A stretch of DNA of 64,000 nucleotides from Phycisphaerae bacterium (GTDB lineage Bacteria > Planctomycetota > Phycisphaerae > FEN-1346 > JAACEH01): assembly GCA_012729015.1 (NCBI GenBank), contig JAAYDY010000048.1, positions 1 to 64,000 of the forward strand, written 5' to 3'. A program made the translations under genes and the position numbers. The notes beneath the pieces are model-generated. The model was not told the origin of the DNA. It worked only from the letters and a program-made list of their open reading frames with translations, and made no database searches. Below, one piece after another: positions 51,689-60,824 of this stretch; position 1 is the first letter of the stretch, and each line of letters begins with the position of its first letter.

Positions 51689-52417
51689 ATGTCCAAGATC
51701 ATGGCCGTCATGAATCGCGAGCTGCGGGCCTACTTCTACAGCCCTGTCGGGTACATCGTCATCGCGGTGTTCCTGGTGCTGGGAGGCATCTTCTTCGGGT
51801 TGATGGACTTCGATGCCAATCGGCCGGCCGAGATGCGCAACGTGATGTTCTGGCTGGCGGGCGTTCTGGTGTTTCTGATTCCCGTCATCACGATGCGTCT
51901 GGTCAGCGAGGAGATGAGCCGCGGCACGATCGAGAGCCTGATGACCGCGCCGGTGACCGATGCACAGGTGATCCTGGGCAAGTTCTTCAGCGCGGTGGCG
52001 TTCTTCCTGATCCTGCTGGCGCCGACGCTGAGCTACGCGGTGGTGCTTGCGGTGTTCGCCGAGCCCGACTGGGGCCCGATTGCCGCGGGGTACCTGGGCC
52101 TGGTGCTGATCGGGGTTCTGTTCCTGTCGATTGGCCTGCTGGCCAGTTGCTGCACGCGGTCGCAGATCGTCAGCGCGTTCGTGCCGTTCGTGTTCCTGGG
52201 GATCATGACGTTCCTTTGCCGGTTCCTGACGTTCCACCTGGACGGCCTGCCGCGCGACCTGCTGCGGTACGTGGGGTTCCTGACGCGATACGAGAACTTC
52301 GGCAAGGGCGTGGTTTCGCTGAACGACGTGGTGTTCTTCCTGAGCCTGACGGTGCTGGCGCTGTTCCTGAGCGTGAAGATTCTGGAGAGCCGCAAGTGGC
52401 GCGGTATCCGCGGCTGA
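51689..52417 (+). CDS. ABC-2 type permease (GldF-like)
   Basis: This 242-residue inner-membrane protein starts MSKIMAVMNRELRAYFYSPV and continues GYIVIAVFLVLGGIFFGLMD. It has six hydrophobic segments, the first including YIVIAVFLVLGG, then VMFWLAGVLVFLIPVITMR and FFLILLAPTLSYAVVLAVFA. Between TM2 and TM3 is the RLVSEEMSRGTIESLMTAPV motif that defines ABC-2/GldF permeases. A GAGAGGA site precedes the ATG. It is the membrane partner of the ATPase encoded just upstream. Confidence 0.88.
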   Translation: MSKIMAVMNRELRAYFYSPVGYIVIAVFLVLGGIFFGLMDFDANRPAEMRNVMFWLAGVLVFLIPVITMRLVSEEMSRGTIESLMTAPVTDAQVILGKFFSAVAFFLILLAPTLSYAVVLAVFAEPDWGPIAAGYLGLVLIGVLFLSIGLLASCCTRSQIVSAFVPFVFLGIMTFLCRFLTFHLDGLPRDLLRYVGFLTRYENFGKGVVSLNDVVFFLSLTVLALFLSVKILESRKWRGIRG

Positions 52418-52477
52418 TCGGCCGCCGGGCGGCGGACGCGGCAAGGTGAACAAGCTCCCGTCTTATCGGAGACGACG

Positions 52478-54754
52478 ATGGCAGAGAACCAGGAATCCAA
52501 GACTCCCGAGATGCAGACGGCACCGGCGGCGGCCCGGCGACCCAGCCGCATGGCCATCGGGGCCAACGTGGTGGTGGCGTCGGTGCTGATGGCCGGCCTG
52601 GTGGTGGCGGCCAACTTCATCGCGTGGTGGGCGACCAAGGAGTTCCGCCTGACGCGCGACATGACGCGCCAGGGGCTGCACAGCTTCAGCAGCCGCACGA
52701 CCAAGGTGCTCGACAAGATCGACGCCCCCGTGCGGATCACGTCGCTTTACTATGCCGCCGAGAAGGATGAGGAGGCGGCCCTTCGCAAGCGCCGCGTGGA
52801 GGATCTCCTGGAGTTGTACGAGACCCGCGGCCGCGATGTCGCGATCGAGGCCGTCGATCCGATCGACGACTACGCCAAGCTGACCGAGATGGGCACGCGC
52901 ATCACCCGTCTGCATGCCGACGAGACCGCTCCGTATGCGGACGTCGTGAAACGGTACCTGGGGCTGAATCCGTCGCTGCTGGCACTGATGGAGTCGGAGA
53001 AGACCCTCTTCGGACAGGTCGCCCAGGACCCGCAGGTGACGGGCGATCTTCGTGAGTTCGTCGGGCTGGTGGCGCAGAAACTGGGCGAGCAGCACGAAGG
53101 GCTGAAGAGCATCGCCGACGCCATGCGGGCCGACGTGGGACGATGGATCGGCGAGGCCGACGCGTCGGCCCCGACCGACGATTCCCAGTGGCGGGACATG
53201 GGGATTCCCCGGTACAGCGAAGCGACCGCCCAGATCGGCGAGGTGGTCAACGGCGTGTCGATGTTGCTCGGTGCCGTCGCCCAGGGAGCGGTCCAGCAGA
53301 CACAGGTGGCGGGGGTCCAGTTGCCCGACGCCGCGCGGCAGGCCTTCGACGGCATTGACGCTCGCTACCAGGACATTCTGCGGCAACTGACCGACCTGGC
53401 TGCCTCCCTGAACGACCTGAAGCCGCTGGCGCTGGACGATTTCCGCGGCCGCATCCGTCCGAACAGCCTTGTCATCGAGGCCGCCGGCAAGGCCCGTGTG
53501 GTCGAGTTCGACGACGTGTGGCCCGTGGTGCGCAGCGAGGACCAGCCGATGATGGACGCCGAGGAGCAGCGCAGCTTCAGCGGCGAAGACGCGGTGACTT
53601 CGGCGCTGATTCGTCTGACGAGCCGCGTGAAGACGGCGGCCGTGTTCGTCATCCACGGCAGTGCCCCGATCAGCGACTACCGCGCCCCGTACAGCGAGTT
53701 TGCCTCGCGTCTGACGCGCAACGGGTTCGAGATCGTCAACTGGGACATCGCGAGCGGCCAGGAACCGCCCGATCTGGAGAGCTACGACCGGCGAGTGTTC
53801 GTTCTGATGCCGCCGGAGCAGCAACAGCCGCCGATGATGGGCATGCCCCAGCCGCCGCCGGCGCGGCCGGAGGAGTATGAGCCCCTGCGGAAGTACATCG
53901 AGCGCGGCGAGGCCGTGATGGCGTTCGCGCGTGTGTCGCCGGACGACAATCCGATGATGCCCGCCGGCGGGATTCCGTACCTGGGCTTGCTCAGGGCCTA
54001 CGGCGTCACGGTCCGCACGAACGTCACGGCGGCCATGACGCACCCGACGGAACGGCCCGACGGCAAGCCGGCCGCCATTCCGATCCTGATGACGACGAAC
54101 TACCCGTCGGCGACAAATCTCGAGGCCGAGAGCCCGATTGTCGCGCCGTTGCAGGGGCTGCTGTCGTACTGGGTGGGCCCCGCCGTTGTCGAGCGAGACA
54201 GCCAGGGCGAGCCGCCGGCAGGGCTGCGCATCGTGCCGCTGGTCGAGGTGCCCGACGACGGCAAGAGTTGGGGCGAGTCGGACCTGATGATGCTCAACAA
54301 CGGTATCGGTCAGTACGATTCGGGCGGCAGCGACGTGGCGGCGCCCTTCGCCGTGGCCCTGGCGGCTGAGCGTCCGTTCGCCGATGCGGCTGCCGCTTCC
54401 ACAGCCGACACGGCCGCCTCGTCCGCGTCGGGACGCATCGGACGGCTCGTCGTTCTCGGCACGGACATGATGGCCATGGACCGGTTCATGAAGCCGCAAC
54501 TCGCCCTGACCGGCAACGGGCTCCAGTGGCTCGATTTTCCGGGCAACGGCGAATTGCTGGTCAACGCCATGTTGTGGCTCGGCGGCCAGGAGGACATGAT
54601 CGCCGTCAGTTCGCAGGCCATGCAGTACAGCCGCATCGGCGACCTCGGCGGCGGCACGGGCACCCTGGTCCGCTGGCTGCTCTGGGGCGCGTTGCCGTTG
54701 GCGGTGGTGCTGGTCGGGATTGCGGTCTACTCGGTTCGAGTCCGGGCGAAATAG
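52478..54754 (+). CDS. GldG-like ABC-associated membrane protein
   Basis: The 758-residue protein has an N-terminal cytoplasmic tail, a membrane helix (ANVVVASVLMAGLVVAANFI), then a large extracytoplasmic GldG/DUF7088-type domain. That domain starts with RLTRDMTRQGLHSFSSRTTK and VRITSLYYAAEKDEEA, with an intervening helical insert of about 200 residues (QKLGEQHEGLKSIADAMRAD etc.) before the second part VFVIHGSAPISDYR. A C-terminal helix LLWGALPLAVVLVGIAVYSV anchors it. It follows the ABC permease by 60 nt and is expected to work with it. The insert is longer than in typical GldG (about 560 residues). Confidence 0.82.
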   Translation: MAENQESKTPEMQTAPAAARRPSRMAIGANVVVASVLMAGLVVAANFIAWWATKEFRLTRDMTRQGLHSFSSRTTKVLDKIDAPVRITSLYYAAEKDEEAALRKRRVEDLLELYETRGRDVAIEAVDPIDDYAKLTEMGTRITRLHADETAPYADVVKRYLGLNPSLLALMESEKTLFGQVAQDPQVTGDLREFVGLVAQKLGEQHEGLKSIADAMRADVGRWIGEADASAPTDDSQWRDMGIPRYSEATAQIGEVVNGVSMLLGAVAQGAVQQTQVAGVQLPDAARQAFDGIDARYQDILRQLTDLAASLNDLKPLALDDFRGRIRPNSLVIEAAGKARVVEFDDVWPVVRSEDQPMMDAEEQRSFSGEDAVTSALIRLTSRVKTAAVFVIHGSAPISDYRAPYSEFASRLTRNGFEIVNWDIASGQEPPDLESYDRRVFVLMPPEQQQPPMMGMPQPPPARPEEYEPLRKYIERGEAVMAFARVSPDDNPMMPAGGIPYLGLLRAYGVTVRTNVTAAMTHPTERPDGKPAAIPILMTTNYPSATNLEAESPIVAPLQGLLSYWVGPAVVERDSQGEPPAGLRIVPLVEVPDDGKSWGESDLMMLNNGIGQYDSGGSDVAAPFAVALAAERPFADAAAASTADTAASSASGRIGRLVVLGTDMMAMDRFMKPQLALTGNGLQWLDFPGNGELLVNAMLWLGGQEDMIAVSSQAMQYSRIGDLGGGTGTLVRWLLWGALPLAVVLVGIAVYSVRVRAK

Positions 54755-54774
54755 CTCTTCAGTGAGGTTGCACG

Positions 54775-57090
54775 ATGAACTTCCGCACGACACTCATTCT
54801 GGCTGTGCTGGCCGTTGTGGCCGCCGGCACGGTGTTGCTGATCAAGTACAAGATGCCCGCCGACGAAGGGGGCAGCGGTCGCGAGACTCTGGCCAGTTCG
54901 CGTGCGTTCGCAGGCGTCTCGGCGTCCGACGTGACGCGGATCGAGGTGGACCGCCAGGGCAAACTCGGCCGCATCGTCCTCGAACAGTCGGACCACGACT
55001 GGCGACTGGTCGAGCCGGTGGGTGCCAAGGCTCGTTACACACAGGCGTCGCTGCTGGCCCGTCTGCTGGCGGAGTTGTCCTACGATCGCACGGCGAAGGT
55101 GGGCAGCCCCGCGCTGGACAGTGCCCGGCTGGATCCGCCCGAGGCAGCCATCCGGTTCACGGCCAAGGTGGCGCCCAAGGACGCAGCGGAAGGAGCCGCG
55201 CCGACCGTCGCCACCTACGAGCTGGCCGTCGGTCGCCAGACGGGGCTGGGCACGGACCGCTACACGTTTGTCCGCGTCAAGGGCAGCGACGTGGTCTACC
55301 TGGCCAAGGGAGAGCTTCACGAGGTCGCCACCGCCGATCTGGAGGAGTTCCGCGACAAGAACCTCTTCGGTTTCGGTCCCGGTCGCATCGGCCGACTCGC
55401 GCTGACCCGCGACGGCGCGACCCTTGCGGCGGAGCGTGCGGCCGACGAGACGTGGACCCTTGTTGAGCCGGTTCGCGCCCGCGGCGACGGCGAGGCCATC
55501 GAGGCGTTGCTCTCGGCCGCCACGAGCCTGGTCGCCGACGACTTCGTCGAGATCGGCAGCGACGACGGCAGCCGCTATGGTTTCGACGAGCCGCGGCTGA
55601 CGCTGGTCCTGCAGGAGAAGGCCGCCGCGGCTCCCAAAAGCGAGTCGCCGGCCCCCGACGCCGGCCAGGGCAAGGCCGATCAGCCGCCGGCCGATCCGGC
55701 CAAGGCGCCCACGCCCGTGGTCCACACGCTGATTGTCGGCGGGCAGGCTGACCTTCAAGGCACGAAGGCCTACGCACGAATCGAGGGTCAGCCCTCGGCG
55801 TTCATTATCCAGGAGAAGTCCGTCCGCGCCCTGCGCAAGGAGGTCTTCGACCTACGCGACCGGCGGGCCGTGCCGATGGATTCGTATCGCGTCGATCACC
55901 TGGCCCTGGACCTTGACGGCGCCGCGGTGGCCCTTGACCGGGCCGACGCCGCCTGGACGATTGCCGTGCCCGAGAAGGCCCCGGCCGAAGGCCAGTCGGT
56001 TCAGTCGCTCCTGGACAGGATGGCTGGGATGAAAGTCACGGCCTTCACCGATCAGGCCGACCCCGCATCGGCGGAGCTCGGGCTCGACAAGCCGTACGGG
56101 ACCGTCACGTTCCGCCATCGCGGCGACGTGAAGGACACGAGTATCGTCATCGGCCGCGAGGTCGCCGGCGGGGCCATGTGGGTTTTCGATCCGGCCACCT
56201 CGGTCGCCGGGAAGGTCGATGGGGCGGACGTTCTGCGGCTGAAAACCACGTGGCTGGACCTGCACCAGCTCAGCGTGTGGACGATCGGTCCCGAGTTGGT
56301 CGTGAGGTCGGCTTCGTGGACGCGCAACGGCGAGACCGTCGAACTGACCAACAGCGGCACCAACGAGAAGCCCCAGTGGCGCCTCGTACAGCCGATCGAG
56401 GCGGCACCGAACGTCGAGAAGGTCCACGAACTCATGGGCCGCCTGCGAAACGTCGAGGCGGCGCGGAACCTGGCCGCGGCCGACAAGGCCGCCGACTTCG
56501 GCCTGGACGATCCGGCGATTCGCGTCACGGTCACGGCCGAGGCGGCCGGAGGCGAGATGCGCGAATTCTCGCTGCTGATTGCCGAACGGGATGGGAAGCA
56601 CGTGGGCATGGTGGCCGGCGGGAAGCTCATCTTCGACGTGGACCCGGCCCTGGTGAGCGGTCTGGCCGTGGCGCTGGACGGCGCGGCGTGGGCCGACTTC
56701 AACAAGGATCAGGCGACGCGGTTGGAGATCCGCGGACCGAACGTCGAGTTGAACCTCAACCGCCTCGGCGACGAGTGGACGGCCGACAAGGCCGACGGCC
56801 TGAACGTCAACGCGATGCGGGTTCGGTGGCTCCTGAGCGACCTGGCCGAGATCGAGCCGGCCGCAGTCGTCCGCTACAAGACGGACAATCTTCTGCCGTA
56901 CCACCTCGACCAACCCGAGTGGCGGATCCGCGTCAAGGGGCTGACCTTCGACCGGACCTTCCTGGTCGGCGGCAACGGTCCGGGCGGCCGCTACGCCACG
57001 GTCGAGGGCTCCGGCCGCGTGGTCATTCTCGACCTGAAGGACGTCGAGAAACTCGCCAAGGACAGAAGTTACTATGAGGCGGCGCGGTAG
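54775..57090 (+). CDS. DUF4340 domain-containing protein
   Basis: This 771-residue protein has an N-terminal membrane anchor (MNFRTTLILAVLAVVAAGTVLLI) and a large periplasmic part made of several DUF4340-like beta-rich units. Recurring motifs are IEVDRQGKLGRIVLEQSDHDWRLVEP, then LTRDGATLAAERAADETWTL, LALDLDGAAVALDRADAAWT and RNGETVELTNSGTNEKPQWR. These are four repeats of a strand-W-x-L/I-V-x-P pattern. A Pro/Ala-rich insert (about 285-320) splits one repeat. It is the last gene of the ABC operon and is followed by a strong terminator at 57122. DUF4340 proteins commonly sit beside GldG-type genes; their function is unknown. Confidence 0.85.
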   Translation: MNFRTTLILAVLAVVAAGTVLLIKYKMPADEGGSGRETLASSRAFAGVSASDVTRIEVDRQGKLGRIVLEQSDHDWRLVEPVGAKARYTQASLLARLLAELSYDRTAKVGSPALDSARLDPPEAAIRFTAKVAPKDAAEGAAPTVATYELAVGRQTGLGTDRYTFVRVKGSDVVYLAKGELHEVATADLEEFRDKNLFGFGPGRIGRLALTRDGATLAAERAADETWTLVEPVRARGDGEAIEALLSAATSLVADDFVEIGSDDGSRYGFDEPRLTLVLQEKAAAAPKSESPAPDAGQGKADQPPADPAKAPTPVVHTLIVGGQADLQGTKAYARIEGQPSAFIIQEKSVRALRKEVFDLRDRRAVPMDSYRVDHLALDLDGAAVALDRADAAWTIAVPEKAPAEGQSVQSLLDRMAGMKVTAFTDQADPASAELGLDKPYGTVTFRHRGDVKDTSIVIGREVAGGAMWVFDPATSVAGKVDGADVLRLKTTWLDLHQLSVWTIGPELVVRSASWTRNGETVELTNSGTNEKPQWRLVQPIEAAPNVEKVHELMGRLRNVEAARNLAAADKAADFGLDDPAIRVTVTAEAAGGEMREFSLLIAERDGKHVGMVAGGKLIFDVDPALVSGLAVALDGAAWADFNKDQATRLEIRGPNVELNLNRLGDEWTADKADGLNVNAMRVRWLLSDLAEIEPAAVVRYKTDNLLPYHLDQPEWRIRVKGLTFDRTFLVGGNGPGGRYATVEGSGRVVILDLKDVEKLAKDRSYYEAAR

Positions 57091-57121
57091 TCGCCATACA
57101 ATGTGAAGCGACGACGTTTCC

Positions 57122-57150
57122 AACGCAGGGCTCATCGGGCCCTGCGTTTT
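57122..57150 (+). terminator. Rho-independent terminator of the Gld-type operon
   Basis: AACGCAGGGC and GCCCTGCGTT form a 10-bp stem with a 7-nt loop followed by TTGTTG. It starts 32 nt after the DUF4340 stop. Confidence 0.85.
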
Positions 57151-57179
57151 GTTGGCACAGTCGCCCTCGGACCAAGGCC

Positions 57180-58460
57180 ATGCTCGACGTCACCAGGTTG
57201 CTCTGCGGCATCGCCACCCCGGGCGACAGTCTGCGCTACGGGACGACGGATTCGCCGGGGCGGCGGCATGGCGGGCAGGGCGGCTCCACGCCCTCCGATG
57301 GTCGCGGGCGGCGGCCCGTCGTGGTCTGGAACTGCACCCGCCGCTGCAATCTGCGCTGCATCCACTGTTACGCCGGCAGCGACGCGGGCCGCGCGCCAAA
57401 CGAACTGACGGGCGACGAGGCCCGGCGCATGCTCGACGACCTGGCGGCGTTCCAGGTGCCGGCCCTGCTCATGTCCGGCGGTGAGCCGCTCCTTCGCGAA
57501 GACCTCATGGACCTCGCCCGGTATGCCCGCGACCGGGGCATCCGGCCGACGCTGTCCACCAACGGCACGCTCATCACGACCGCCGTCGCCCGCGACATTC
57601 AGCAGGCCGGATTCACCTACGTCGGCATCAGCCTCGATGGCATAGGCGAGGTCAACGACCGCTTTCGCGGCGCCGACGGCGCTTTCGACAAGGCCGTTGC
57701 CGGGTTCCGCCATTTGCGGGAGGTCGGCCAGCGCGTGGGTCTGCGGCTCACGCTCACGAGGCAGACGGTGCGCGACCTCGACGCGATCTTCGATTTTCTG
57801 GAAGAGGAAGGGGTGGACCGGGCCTGCTTCTACCATCTGGTCTACACCGGCCGCGCCGGCACGATGGCCGACGACGACCTGCCCTGGACCGCCGCGCGAC
57901 GGGCCCTCGACACGATCTTCCATCGCACGCGGGACTTTGCCGCTCGCGGCCTGGCGAAGGACATCCTCACGGTCGATAGTCACGTCGACGGCGTGTACCT
58001 GTACCTGTCGCTGCTCGGGAGCGACCCCGTCCGAGCCGAAGAGGTGCGGCGACTGCTCGCCTGGAACGGCGGCGCGGCGGCCAGCACAGGCGTGGGCATC
58101 GGGTGCATCGACTTTGTCGGCGACGTGCATCCGGACCAGTTCTGGAGCCACTACCGATTGGGCAACGTGCGCGAGCGGCCGTTCAGCCGCATCTGGTCCG
58201 ACTCCGGCGAGCCGTTGCTGGCCGGACTTCGAGACCGCCTGCCGCGACTCAAGGGGCGCTGCCGGCTCTGTCGCTTCCGCGACCTGTGCGGCGGCGGATC
58301 GCGTGTGAGGGCCGAGTTCGTCTTCCGCGACGTGTGGGCCCCCGAGCCGGCCTGTTACCTGTCCGACGACGAGATCGGCATCGACGCCGACGCCCGGCGG
58401 CGCCTGGCCGAATGCGGGGAGAGTTTTCCTATGCCGGCGTCGCTTCACGGTGACGTCTGA
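57180..58460 (+). CDS. AhbC/NirJ-like radical SAM protein with SPASM-type C-terminus
   Basis: The 426-residue protein starts MLDVTRLLCGIATPGDSLRY, which resembles haem d1 / alternative haem radical SAM enzymes (NirJ, AhbC, AhbD). The radical SAM site is CNLRCIHCY (Cys56, Cys60, Cys63), followed by MSGGEPLLREDLMDLARYAR. The C-terminal auxiliary-cluster region GRCRLCRFRDLCGGGSRVRA and the end EPACYLSDDEIGID match that subgroup. AhbC removes acetate side chains from didecarboxysiroheme on the siroheme-dependent haem path. No other haem genes are nearby, so the pathway link rests on family resemblance. No clear ribosome site precedes the ATG at 57180. Confidence 0.72.
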   Translation: MLDVTRLLCGIATPGDSLRYGTTDSPGRRHGGQGGSTPSDGRGRRPVVVWNCTRRCNLRCIHCYAGSDAGRAPNELTGDEARRMLDDLAAFQVPALLMSGGEPLLREDLMDLARYARDRGIRPTLSTNGTLITTAVARDIQQAGFTYVGISLDGIGEVNDRFRGADGAFDKAVAGFRHLREVGQRVGLRLTLTRQTVRDLDAIFDFLEEEGVDRACFYHLVYTGRAGTMADDDLPWTAARRALDTIFHRTRDFAARGLAKDILTVDSHVDGVYLYLSLLGSDPVRAEEVRRLLAWNGGAAASTGVGIGCIDFVGDVHPDQFWSHYRLGNVRERPFSRIWSDSGEPLLAGLRDRLPRLKGRCRLCRFRDLCGGGSRVRAEFVFRDVWAPEPACYLSDDEIGIDADARRRLAECGESFPMPASLHGDV

Positions 58461-58538
58461 CCGCCGCAGGGGCATGCCACCGCTGCGCGGCCGGCCCGCG
58501 TTGCGCAAGCTGCCTTAACGAGGGGCTGCACCAGGGTC

Positions 58539-58568
58539 TTGCAAGCGGCCTCCGTCTCGTGCTATAAT
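58539..58568 (+). promoter_or_regulatory. Promoter of tRNA-Gly
   Basis: TTGCAA at 58539-58544 and a perfect TATAAT at 58563-58568 are spaced by 18 nt, 14 nt upstream of the tRNA 5' end. Confidence 0.75.
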
Positions 58569-58582
58569 CGCGACCGACATAA

Positions 58583-58657
58583 GCGGGCGTAACTCAGCGG
58601 TAGAGTGTCAGCTTCCCAAGCTGAAGGTCGAGGGTTCGAATCCCTTCGCCCGCTCCA
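58583..58657 (+). tRNA. tRNA-Gly (anticodon CCC)
   Basis: Acceptor GCGGGCG (58583-58589) pairs with CGCCCGC (58647-58653). The D-arm contains AACTCAGCGGTAGAG, the anticodon stem TCAGC/GCTGA closes the loop TTCCCAA with anticodon CCC at 58615-58617, and the T-arm is GAGGGTTCGAATCCCTT. A discriminator T precedes an encoded CCA. It reads GGG glycine codons. Confidence 0.96.
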
Positions 58658-58666
58658 TAGACAGCA

Positions 58667-58713
58667 ACAGACGCCGGTGGCCCACTGTGGCCAGCCGGCG
58701 TCTGTCTTGTTTT
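58667..58713. terminator. Bidirectional hairpin between tRNA-Gly and the symporter gene
   Basis: ACAGACGCCGG and CCGGCGTCTGT form an 11-bp perfect stem around a loop with an inner TGGCCCACTGTGGCCA palindrome. It is followed by CTTGTTTTC on the plus strand. It can terminate both the tRNA and the convergent symporter gene. Confidence 0.8.
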
Positions 58714-58746
58714 CAGTCCCGCGGGTGGTCCCGCGCGTGTCGCGGA

Positions 58747-60225
58747 TCAGACCACGTTGCTGCGGCGGGCCTCCAGTTCGCGACGGATCTCGGCCATACG
58801 GCGCTCGTTCAGCGGGTAGTAGTGCAGCACGATCAGGGCCGCCGTGCTGAACGCAGCCGGTACCAAGGCATAGAGGATTCGCATCTTCCAGAGTGCGGCC
58901 GGGTCCTGGTTGCCCAGCAGGGCGGCATCGAAGCCGGTCAGTTCGAGCATGAGGCCGGCCAGGAAGGCGGTCAGGGCCAGTGCTGTCTTGATGACCCAGT
59001 TGCCGATGGCGCCGAACATACCCTCGCGGCGCATGCCGTGCTTCAACTCGTCGTCATCGCAGATGTCGGCCTTCATGGAGGCGGTGATCGTCCAGTATCC
59101 CGCCGCCTGTGGCGCCCCAATGATGGACGAGATCAGCAACATGTACGGGAAGCTGCGGTTGTAGAAGACCAGAGTCATCAGCGAGCTGAAGATGCCGATC
59201 ACCACCATGGCCTTGAGCGTCCGAACCTTGCCCAGCCTTTTGGATACCAGCGTCATCAGGGGCACGGAGATGATCGAGGTGACCGAGAACAGGTTGGCCG
59301 CGATTGCGGCAAGCCCGGCGCCTTCCTTGGTGTCGCCGCCGAAGATGTAGTAGTAGATGATGTACTTGCCGAACATGCCCACCAGGCCGCCGCCGATTCC
59401 GCCCAGGAGCAGCACCGCCGTCAGCATCTGGAACGGGCGGTTGGCGAACGTCATTCCCAACCCCTTCCAGAATCCGACCTTGGTCTGATCCTTGGCGATG
59501 TGGTAGTACCGCTCCTTGACGAAGATGGCGGGGAGCACGCCGCCCACGATGACCATGAAGGCGATGACAAAGCTGAGCGTTCGGACGCCGACAATCGTAC
59601 TCTCGAAGTAGTCCTCCTGGGCGAGGCGGAAGACCCAGGGCAGCATCATCAGGAAGGCAAAGCTGAAGATCATCTTGTATCCGGACACGACCGTCCGTTC
59701 GTGGTAGTCGGCGGTCATCTCCAGGCCGAGCGTGTGGTAGGGTACCGTCTGGATGGTCGAACAGATGTCGAAGAAGAACAGCGTCAGCATGTAGTAAAGC
59801 ATGATGCTCTTGTGGCCCCAATGCGTGGGAACCTGCCAGATAAGGATGAACGCCAGGGCTGTCAGGAATGAGCCGACGAAGATGAATGGCTTGCGGCGGC
59901 CAAAGCGGCTGCGGAAGTTGTCCGAGATCTTGCCCATCAGCGGGTCGGTCAGGGCGTCGAAGAACCGATAGAGCGTCTGCACCAGTCCAATCCAGCTCGG
60001 CGGCACCAGCAGCGTGACGTTGAAGACGTCGTTGGCCAGAGCCTTCACCCCGTCGGTCGAGAGCTGGAAGCTGCCCGACCCAAGGCCGTACATGATCTTC
60101 TCCAGCAGAGGTACCTTGTCCTTCGTGGCCGTCTCTTGTGGCGCGATGTCGTCGTCGCCGGCGAATTTGATGTCCACGGGCGGAGGGCCCGGCAGCCTTG
60201 TGGACTCCGTGTTCTGGTCACTCAT
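58747..60225 (-). CDS. GPH-family (MelB-like) sugar:cation symporter, MFS
   Basis: This 492-residue inner-membrane protein has about twelve membrane segments. The N-terminal signature LLEKIMYGLGSGSFQLSTDG, then LYRFFDALTDPLMGKISDNF and RSRFGRRKPFIFVGS, are those of the glycoside-pentoside-hexuronide:cation symporter family. The loop GLEMTADYHERTVVSGYKMI is also typical. It likely imports an oligosaccharide or uronate with Na+ or H+. The start at 60225 (MSDQNTESTRLPG) has GAGGAGAACGGGAG upstream; the first 45 residues are polar. No glycosidase gene is adjacent, so the substrate is unknown. Confidence 0.85.
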   Translation of the reverse strand: MSDQNTESTRLPGPPPVDIKFAGDDDIAPQETATKDKVPLLEKIMYGLGSGSFQLSTDGVKALANDVFNVTLLVPPSWIGLVQTLYRFFDALTDPLMGKISDNFRSRFGRRKPFIFVGSFLTALAFILIWQVPTHWGHKSIMLYYMLTLFFFDICSTIQTVPYHTLGLEMTADYHERTVVSGYKMIFSFAFLMMLPWVFRLAQEDYFESTIVGVRTLSFVIAFMVIVGGVLPAIFVKERYYHIAKDQTKVGFWKGLGMTFANRPFQMLTAVLLLGGIGGGLVGMFGKYIIYYYIFGGDTKEGAGLAAIAANLFSVTSIISVPLMTLVSKRLGKVRTLKAMVVIGIFSSLMTLVFYNRSFPYMLLISSIIGAPQAAGYWTITASMKADICDDDELKHGMRREGMFGAIGNWVIKTALALTAFLAGLMLELTGFDAALLGNQDPAALWKMRILYALVPAAFSTAALIVLHYYPLNERRMAEIRRELEARRSNVV

Positions 60226-60824
60226 AGTGCTCCCGTTCTCCTCGAAGGCCTGCCGAGTGCGGCAACGCTCGGCTGAAAGGAATACGCCCCGTTGTGGCAA
60301 GGCGACCGTCGCCCATGCCGTCAGGGTCTGCTGGTGTTCCTCGCACTTGCCCGCAGGGTGTCGTCTCAGAGAAGGGGGGCAAGTGTTCAACGCCGGAGTT
60401 GGAAAAGAGTTTCGCCCCGTCGCCACGCCGTCACGCGGCTTCCAGTGGATCTGCGCGACAAGGCACTATTGTGCACGGCCTAGAGGTCGATTCAACGTCA
60501 AAGGGGCTGCCCCAGCCAGGCGTCGCATGGCATCCGGCGGCGACCTATCCTGTGGTGCAGCAATGAGTTGCGCGTTCTGTGGGCGGGTGGGCGATACGCG
60601 AATGGATCGTTCCTGTGTGGACGGCACCGAAGCCCGCCGCGATTTAACGCATCAGGGTAGGTGCGCAGGGCCTTCATGGCCACGCGACCGGACTTCGTGG
60701 GCATTTCCTGGGCAGGGCTTCAAGTCGTGATTGGCTGCGATTGGCCTTGACCCGGTTTGGCTTTTCCAGTTAAATGGTTCCCAACGTTCACAGTCAGGTT
60801 CTCGGGGGATTTGATTGCGGCCAC
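60226..60824. other. Intergenic region between divergent symporter and Sua5-fusion genes
   Basis: These 599 nt hold no gene I can support; open frames inside it lack ribosome sites and family motifs. A promoter pair TTGACC (60747-60752) and TTAAAT (60770-60775), spaced by 17 nt, points towards the gene at 60825. The upstream ATG at 60774 would lie inside that -10 box, which argues for the later start. Confidence 0.6.

Noticed and set aside
52463-54793. 776-codon open frame antisense to the GldG-like gene
   Set aside because: Mirror of a well-supported gene inside an operon; no independent signals.
60498-60704. Small open frame between symporter and Sua5-fusion genes
   Set aside because: No ribosome site, no motif, and codon pattern unlike the neighbours.
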